From: JACVRW01 sp035705985 | Lineage (GTDB): Bacteria; Actinomycetota; Thermoleophilia; Solirubrobacterales; Thermoleophilaceae | Direction of reading: 5' to 3' | Length of the DNA: 11,298 bases | Assembly: GCA_035705985.1 (NCBI GenBank) | Contig: DASSVP010000131.1 | Coordinates: forward strand, 1-11,298 | Part shown: positions 6,956 through 11,298 of the stretch, in pieces | Layout: every line of letters begins with the position of its first letter | Numbering within the stretch: the stretch's first letter is position 1 | The notes under the pieces: generated by a model | Told to the model about the DNA's origin: nothing | Database searches by the model: none | The model's input: only the letters and a program-made list of their open reading frames with translations | Position numbers and translations under genes: made by a program

Positions 6956-7159
6956 ATGGAGCCGCGCCGTTACAAACTGGTTCCGGACGACACGAGGTCG
7001 GCCGGCGAACCGCCGAACGGCGCGGCTCCGTCCAATCCCGTGCGCCGCCGCTACTCGCTGGCCCGAGTGGCTCCCTCCTCCCGCTCGGCGCTCGGCGTAG
7101 ACCGCCTGGAGCGGATGGAGGAGATCGCCGAGCTGGACCGCCGCAACGGCGACGGCTAG
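6956..7159 (+). CDS. Small basic protein of unknown function at the operon end
   Basis: A protein of 67 residues from ATG 6956, or 76 from ATG 6929. I do not recognise a family. It is Arg/Pro-rich, with an RRYKLVP motif (4-10) echoed by RRYSLARVAP (31-40), and a charged, probably helical tail (about 50-63, RLERMEEIAELDRR). There is no signal peptide or membrane segment, so it is probably cytoplasmic. Codon bias is like the neighbouring real genes (strong G/C third positions), and AGGAGGA precedes it, supporting a real gene. It follows the DUF1611 gene by 53 bases and probably shares its transcript. Its TAG stop overlaps the metH stop on the other strand in the palindrome CTAG. A role in the D-Glu pathway is not shown. 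Confidence 0.6.
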   Translation: MEPRRYKLVPDDTRSAGEPPNGAAPSNPVRRRYSLARVAPSSRSALGVDRLERMEEIAELDRRNGDG

Positions 7160-10100
7160 GCCGGGTCGCCCGCGGGCAGGGCGCCGCCGCGCTCCGTGCC
7201 CGCGATCAGCTCGTCGGGCGCCTTCTCCTTCGGCACGAAGCCGGACTTCATGCCGAAGTAGACCGCCTGCGGGTGGTGGGCCACGATCGCGACCGTGGAC
7301 TGCTCGGGCATCACGGCGTAGCCGTCGGAGAGCGTCATGCCGATCTCCTCGAGGCCCAAGAGGCGCCAGACCTTCTCGTGCTCGGACTGGTCCGGGCAGG
7401 CCGGGTAGCCCCACGAGTAGCGGCGGCCCTGGTCGAGGTCGATGCCCAGCTCGCGGCGGATCTCCGCGTGGAGCCACTCGGCGAGGCCCTCCGCGGACTG
7501 CACGCCGAGGCCGTGGGTGAAGAGCTGCTCGGCGAACTCGCCGTCCTTCTCGAGCTTCCCGATCAGCTCCGTCACCTCGGGGCCGACCGTCACGCCCTGG
7601 AGCGCGACCACGTCGCGCTCGCCGGAGTCGACCGGGCGGAAGAAGTCCGCGAGGCAGATCCGGTCGTGCTTAGGCTGGCGCGGGAAGCTGAGCCGCTCGA
7701 CCTCGACGTCCGGGTTGTCCGGGTCGTACACGATCAGCTCGTTGCCGTCCGCGTTGCAGGGGAAGTAGCCGACCTTGGCCTTCGGATGCAGGTAGTCCTG
7801 CTCGCGCCACATGCGCTCGAGCCGCGGCTCGAAGTCCTCCGACACGAGCCGGTCCCACTCCTCGCCCTTCACGCCGCGCCCGCCCCAGTGGAGCTTGTAG
7901 AGCACGTGCCGGTCCAGGTACGGGTAGACGTCCTCGAGGTTCGGGTCGAGCTCGCGCACGCCCCAGAAGGGCGGGTCCGGGATCGGCGTGTCGGCGCGCA
8001 CCGACGAGCGGACCGAGTCGTCGGTCACAGGCGGCGAGTCGTCCTCGACCTCGGGCTGCTCGCGGAACTTGCGCGCCTCGTCGCGGAACTTGTCGATCAG
8101 CGGGCCGCGCGCGTCCTCGTCCACGAGCTGGTCCACGGTCGCCAGCCCGGCGAACGCGTCCTTGCAGTAGAAGACGCCGGGCGCGTAGACCTCGTCGGAC
8201 TCCTTGCCCTTCGGATAGAGGATGCGCCGGCCGAAGTCACGGTTGATCGCTGCGCCGCCGATCAGCACGGGGAACTCGAGCCCGCGCTCGTGCAGCTCCT
8301 GCACCGCGGTCGGCATCTGCTTGGAGGTCGAGACGAGCAGCGCCGAGAGGCCGATGGCGTCGGCCTCGTGCTCGATGGCCGCGTTGATGATCGTGTCGAC
8401 CGGGACCTGCTTGCCGAGGTCGTAGACCGTGTAGCCGTTGTTCGTGAGGATCGTGTTGACGAGCGACTTGCCGATGTCGTGCACGTCGCCGAACACGGTC
8501 GCGATCACGACCTTGCCCTTCGTGTGTCCCTCGATCCGGTCGAGGTAGTTCTCGAGCTGCGCCACGGCGCGCTTCATCACCTCGGCCGACTGGAGCACGA
8601 ACGGCAGGATCAGCTCGCCGGCGCCGAACTTGTCGCCCACCTCCTTCATGGCGGGCAAGAGCACGTCGTTCAGCGTCGGGACGGCGCCGATCTTCTCGAC
8701 GGAGCGGTCGATCCAGTCCTCGACGCCCTCCTTCTTGCGGCGCAGGATCTGGAAGTGGAGCGCCTCCTCGGGCTCCATGCCCTCGGTGGGATCCGCGGCG
8801 TCGGCGCCCTCGGCTTCCTCGCCCTGCTGCTCGAAGTGCGAGATGAAGCGCTCGAGCGCGTCCTCGCGGCGGTTGTACACCAGGTCGTCGGCGTAGCCGC
8901 GGTCCTCGTCGGAGAGCTCGGAGTACGGCGTGATGTGGTTCGGGTTGACCATCGCGAGGTCGAGCCCCGCCTCGACGCAGTGATGCAGGAAGACCGAGTT
9001 CAGGACCGCGCGCGCCCTCGGCGACACGCCGAAGGAGACGTTCGAGACGCCGAGCGAGGTCTTCACGCCCGGCAGCTCCTGCTTGATCAGCTTGATGCCC
9101 TCGATCGTCGCGACGGCGGAGGGCCTCCACTCCTCGTCGCCGGTCGTGAGCGTGAACGTGAGCGCGTCGAAGATCAGCGCCTCGCGGTCGAGCCCGTGCT
9201 CGTCGCATGCCAGCTCGGTGATGCGCTTGGCCACCTCGAGCTTGCGCTCGGGCGTCTTCGCCATCCCCTCCTCGTCGATCGTGAGAGCGATCACGGCGGC
9301 CCCATGGGCCTTCGCCAACGGCACGACGGTGTCGAGCTTGTCGCGGCCCGCCTCGAGGTTGATCGAGTTCACGATCGCGCGGCCGGGGGTGCGCTCGAGC
9401 GCGGCCTGGATGACGTGCGGCTCGGTCGAGTCGATCTGGATCGGCGCGGGCTGCGTGAGCGAGACGCGCTTCGCGACCTCCGACATCTGCTCGTCCTCGT
9501 CCTGGCGCTCCGTGAGTGCCACGCAGAGGTCGAGCACGTGCGCGCCGCCGGTGACCTGATCCTCGGCGATCTGGAGGATGCCGTCGTAGTCGTCGGCGAG
9601 CAGCAGCTCCTTCGCCTTCCGCGAGCCCTGCGAGTTCACGCGCTCACCCACGAGCGTGGGCCGCGGCTCCTGCACGAGCGGCGTTGCGGTCATCATCGAG
9701 GAGACGAGCGGCTCGCTCTTCTCGGGACGCGGCCCGGCCTCGCGGCCGCCGACGCGGTCGACGATCGCGGCGATGTGGTCGGGCGTCGTGCCGCAGCAGC
9801 CGCCGACGATCGACACGCCGTAGCGCTCCACGAACTCCTGGAGCACGTTCGCCAGGGGGTCGGGCTCCTCGGGGAAGATCGTCTCGCCCTCGGGTCCCTG
9901 GAGCGGCAGCCCCGCATTCGGGATGCAGTGCACCGGCAGCGGGCTCGTCTCGCCGAGGTAGCGGATCGCGTCGCGCATGTCCTCCGGGCCGGTCGAGCAG
10001 TTCAGCCCGATCACGTCAACGTCGAGCGCGTCGAGCGTCGTGAGAACGGCCTGGATGTCCGTGCCGAGGAGCATCTTGCCGCCGTTCGGCAGCAGCGAGA

Positions 10101-10671
10101 CGCTCGTCTGGATCGGCACCTGCCGGCCGGTGAGCTTGAATGCCTCGCGCGCGCCGAAGATCGCGGCCTTGACCTCGAGGATGTCCTGCGCGGTCTCGAT
10201 GATGAGGAGGTCGGCGCCGCCGTCGATGAGGCCGCGCGCCTGCTCGGTGAACACCTCCACGAGCGCGCGGAAGGTGATCTTCCCGAGCGTGGGGTCGTCG
10301 CTCGCGGGGAGGTGGCCGGTGGGTCCGATCGAGCCGGCCACGAAGCGGTCGTCGCCGGCCGCGGCGCGGGCGATCTCCGCCGCCCTCTGGTTGATCTCGA
10401 GCGTGTGCTCGCCAAGACCCCACTCCTCGAGCTTCAGGCGGCTGGCCTGGAACGTGTCGGTCTCCACGACCTCGGCGCCCGCGGCGAGCATCGACTCGTG
10501 CACGCCCTCGATCACGTCCGGCCGGTTCAGCACGAGCGCCTCGTGGCACTTGCCCTGAAGCCCGCCGTAGTCCTCCTGCGTCAGGTCGAACTGCTCGAGG
10601 GTGGCGCCCATCCCGCCGTCGAAGACGACGACGCGACTGCGGACCGCCTCGATGTAGTCGCGCGTGGCCAA
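7156..10671 (-). CDS. metH: Cobalamin-dependent methionine synthase
   Basis: MetH, 1171 residues (E. coli about 1227), transfers methyl from methyltetrahydrofolate via cobalamin to homocysteine. All modules are present. The homocysteine domain (about 1-320) has zinc ligands C225 (GLNCSTG) and C292/C293 (GGCCGT). The pterin-binding domain begins at about 338 (GERVN at 342-346). The cap helices are about 640-715. The B12 domain has DVHDIG with the cobalt-ligand H731. The C-terminal reactivation domain binds AdoMet, with RRYSWGYPACPD at 1083-1094. TTG (complement of 10669-10671) is chosen because the protein begins sensibly with MATRDY, there is no ATG/GTG before VVFDGGMG, and an in-frame TGA precedes it. 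There is no Shine-Dalgarno, so a leaderless mRNA is likely. It stands alone on this strand and converges on the dgc-like operon; the upstream protease gene is on the same strand. No riboswitch was recognised. Confidence 0.97.
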   Translation of the reverse strand: MATRDYIEAVRSRVVVFDGGMGATLEQFDLTQEDYGGLQGKCHEALVLNRPDVIEGVHESMLAAGAEVVETDTFQASRLKLEEWGLGEHTLEINQRAAEIARAAAGDDRFVAGSIGPTGHLPASDDPTLGKITFRALVEVFTEQARGLIDGGADLLIIETAQDILEVKAAIFGAREAFKLTGRQVPIQTSVSLLPNGGKMLLGTDIQAVLTTLDALDVDVIGLNCSTGPEDMRDAIRYLGETSPLPVHCIPNAGLPLQGPEGETIFPEEPDPLANVLQEFVERYGVSIVGGCCGTTPDHIAAIVDRVGGREAGPRPEKSEPLVSSMMTATPLVQEPRPTLVGERVNSQGSRKAKELLLADDYDGILQIAEDQVTGGAHVLDLCVALTERQDEDEQMSEVAKRVSLTQPAPIQIDSTEPHVIQAALERTPGRAIVNSINLEAGRDKLDTVVPLAKAHGAAVIALTIDEEGMAKTPERKLEVAKRITELACDEHGLDREALIFDALTFTLTTGDEEWRPSAVATIEGIKLIKQELPGVKTSLGVSNVSFGVSPRARAVLNSVFLHHCVEAGLDLAMVNPNHITPYSELSDEDRGYADDLVYNRREDALERFISHFEQQGEEAEGADAADPTEGMEPEEALHFQILRRKKEGVEDWIDRSVEKIGAVPTLNDVLLPAMKEVGDKFGAGELILPFVLQSAEVMKRAVAQLENYLDRIEGHTKGKVVIATVFGDVHDIGKSLVNTILTNNGYTVYDLGKQVPVDTIINAAIEHEADAIGLSALLVSTSKQMPTAVQELHERGLEFPVLIGGAAINRDFGRRILYPKGKESDEVYAPGVFYCKDAFAGLATVDQLVDEDARGPLIDKFRDEARKFREQPEVEDDSPPVTDDSVRSSVRADTPIPDPPFWGVRELDPNLEDVYPYLDRHVLYKLHWGGRGVKGEEWDRLVSEDFEPRLERMWREQDYLHPKAKVGYFPCNADGNELIVYDPDNPDVEVERLSFPRQPKHDRICLADFFRPVDSGERDVVALQGVTVGPEVTELIGKLEKDGEFAEQLFTHGLGVQSAEGLAEWLHAEIRRELGIDLDQGRRYSWGYPACPDQSEHEKVWRLLGLEEIGMTLSDGYAVMPEQSTVAIVAHHPQAVYFGMKSGFVPKEKAPDELIAGTERGGALPAGDPA

Positions 10672-10708
10672 GGCGGACAGGTTACCAACCTTGACAAGGA
10701 TGTGTCAG
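10672..10708 (-). promoter_or_regulatory. Putative metH promoter for a leaderless mRNA
   Basis: Read on the minus strand, CTGACA (complement of 10703-10708) is a near-consensus -35. After 18 bases comes TAACCT (complement of 10679-10684), a TAnnnT -10 box, followed by 7 bases to the TTG start at 10671. This geometry puts the transcription start at or next to the start codon, which fits the missing Shine-Dalgarno. The boxes are seen in the sequence; promoter activity is inferred. Confidence 0.45.
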
Positions 10709-10714
10709 GGTTGG
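10685..10714. repeat. 12-bp dyad over the metH promoter
   Basis: CCAACCTTGACA (10685-10696) and TGTCAGGGTTGG (10703-10714) form inverted arms matching at 11 of 12 positions around the 6-base centre AGGATG. The dyad covers the -35 box and fills the spacer next to the -10, a typical repressor-operator position. As RNA from the upstream gene it would also form a strong hairpin just after the stop at 10725, but no U-run follows, so operator is the more likely reading. Confidence 0.55.
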
Positions 10715-10724
10715 TGGCGGGTGC

Positions 10725-11298
10725 CTAACGGCGGCGCAGCCTGATGCGGAGCCGCGCGGTGGCCGTGCTCTTCAGCCCAGCGGCGTTCGTCAGGACGACC
10801 CGGGCGCGAAGCGGCAGCCTGCGGGTGCGGCGGAGCTGCCGGAGCGCCGGCCGCGAGAGGCGCAGCCTGACCGTGACGCGGCCGGTGCTCCCGATCCCAA
10901 AACGACCCCCGCGCCACGCGCACGATTCGCGCCGCCCTGGGCCGCGTGATGTTCGCTCGGAGCGTCGCGACGCCCCTCGTGTTGGCGTCGCCGCGCACCA
11001 CCATTCGCACGAGACCCCTTCGGGTGACCGACACGCGGCCGAAGCGGGCGCTCCCGGGCGCGGCCGGCGGGGTTGGCGGAGGAGGAGTCGGCGGCGGCTG
11101 GTTGGCCTCCGCCAGCGCGGCTTCGATCGCGCCGTTGGCGTTCACGCTGCCCCCCGCCACCGTCTTTCCCGCGAGGCTCGACAACCGCTGCGCCCCGTTC
11201 CTTATCGAACGCGCGACCTGCGACGGCGGCGCGCCCGGGTCGGCGGCGGCAGGTAGCGCTGCTGCGAGGCGCTCGTCGTGAGCTGAGCGTGGGCTATC
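10725..11298 (-). pseudogene. 3' end of subtilisin-like (S8) protease gene with an apparent frameshift
   Basis: The 3' part of a gene entering from the right edge. The frame reads PSQVARSIRNGAQ then SLAGKTVAGGSVNANGAIEAAL, the usual end of the peptidase S8 catalytic domain. A proline-rich linker (QPPPTPPPPTPP) and a beta stalk domain follow. At AAAA (10899-10902) the frame becomes nonsense to a stop at 10705. Dropping one base there gives a coherent continuation: GSFGIGSTGRVTVRLRLS, then a Leu/Arg-rich strand pattern and ARLRIRLRR, ending with TAG at 10725-10727. This tail style is typical of secreted Thermoleophilia proteins. The catalytic Ser motif is not convincingly seen: the window edge has DSPRSAH where TSMAAPH would be expected. 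Either a sequencing error in a homopolymer or a true pseudogene. It is secreted by inference; the signal peptide lies outside the window. Confidence 0.7.

Noticed and set aside
10691..10713. TTGACA at 10691-10696 as a plus-strand promoter
   Set aside because: No -10 box at 16-19 bases (the sequence there is G-rich), and no plus-strand gene follows. It is the opposite arm of the dyad over the metH promoter.
10685..10714. Intrinsic terminator for the protease gene
   Set aside because: The stem is good but no T-run follows in the minus direction; a U-less terminator is possible, but the overlap with the metH -35 and spacer favours an operator.
7273..10728. Plus-strand open frame of 1151 codons opposite metH
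   Set aside because: It is a mirror of metH caused by high GC and codon bias. Its product is a low-complexity Val/Leu/Arg/Asp/His mix with no domains, while the minus strand encodes a complete MetH.
1..11298. tRNA, rRNA, CRISPR, IS element or riboswitch
   Set aside because: No cloverleaf, spaced direct-repeat array, transposase or B12/SAM riboswitch signature was recognised by eye on either strand.

Overview
The window is very GC-rich DNA with strong G/C third-position bias and frequent GTG/TTG starts. Two features suggest a member of the Actinomycetota, probably class Thermoleophilia (Solirubrobacterales/Gaiellales-like). One is a large LuxR-type ATPase regulator. The other is a secreted-protein C-terminus with a proline linker and Arg/Leu-rich beta repeats. 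This placement is inference from style; no rRNA is present.

Left part (1-955): the end of a lipoprotein gene with a CARDB-like beta domain converges on a small minus-strand gene for a four-cysteine protein of about 55 residues. A spacer (774-955) separates that gene from the next plus-strand genes. It holds short palindromes, a repeated ACTAAGG element and a strong Shine-Dalgarno sequence, which serves a short overlapping reading frame rather than the regulator start itself.

Middle (956-7159): a compact plus-strand operon. In order it encodes a large LAL (LuxR-family) ATPase regulator, an atypical NAD(P)-binding SDR of the YbjT type (ATGA overlap), an enolase-superfamily epimerase/racemase (18-base gap), a DUF1611 protein (GTGA overlap), and an unrecognised 67-residue protein. 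The enolase plus DUF1611 pair matches the DgcA/DgcN pair: DgcN N-acetylates D-glutamate and DgcA racemises N-acetyl-D-glutamate. The operon is therefore a candidate D-glutamate or cell-wall D-amino-acid salvage unit. The last small gene has an unusual start: a 7-bp stem-loop lies between AGGAGGA and the preferred ATG.

Right part (7156-11298): a full-length cobalamin-dependent methionine synthase (metH) on the minus strand, whose stop codon overlaps that of the small plus-strand gene within one CTAG. Its TTG start has a promoter-like sequence placed for a leaderless mRNA, and a 12-bp dyad covers the -35 box and spacer. Upstream, also on the minus strand, is the 3' end of a subtilisin-like (S8) protease gene. 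It is broken by an apparent one-base insertion in an AAAA run; a coherent C-terminus continues in the next frame. No tRNA, rRNA, CRISPR array, IS element or origin was recognised.
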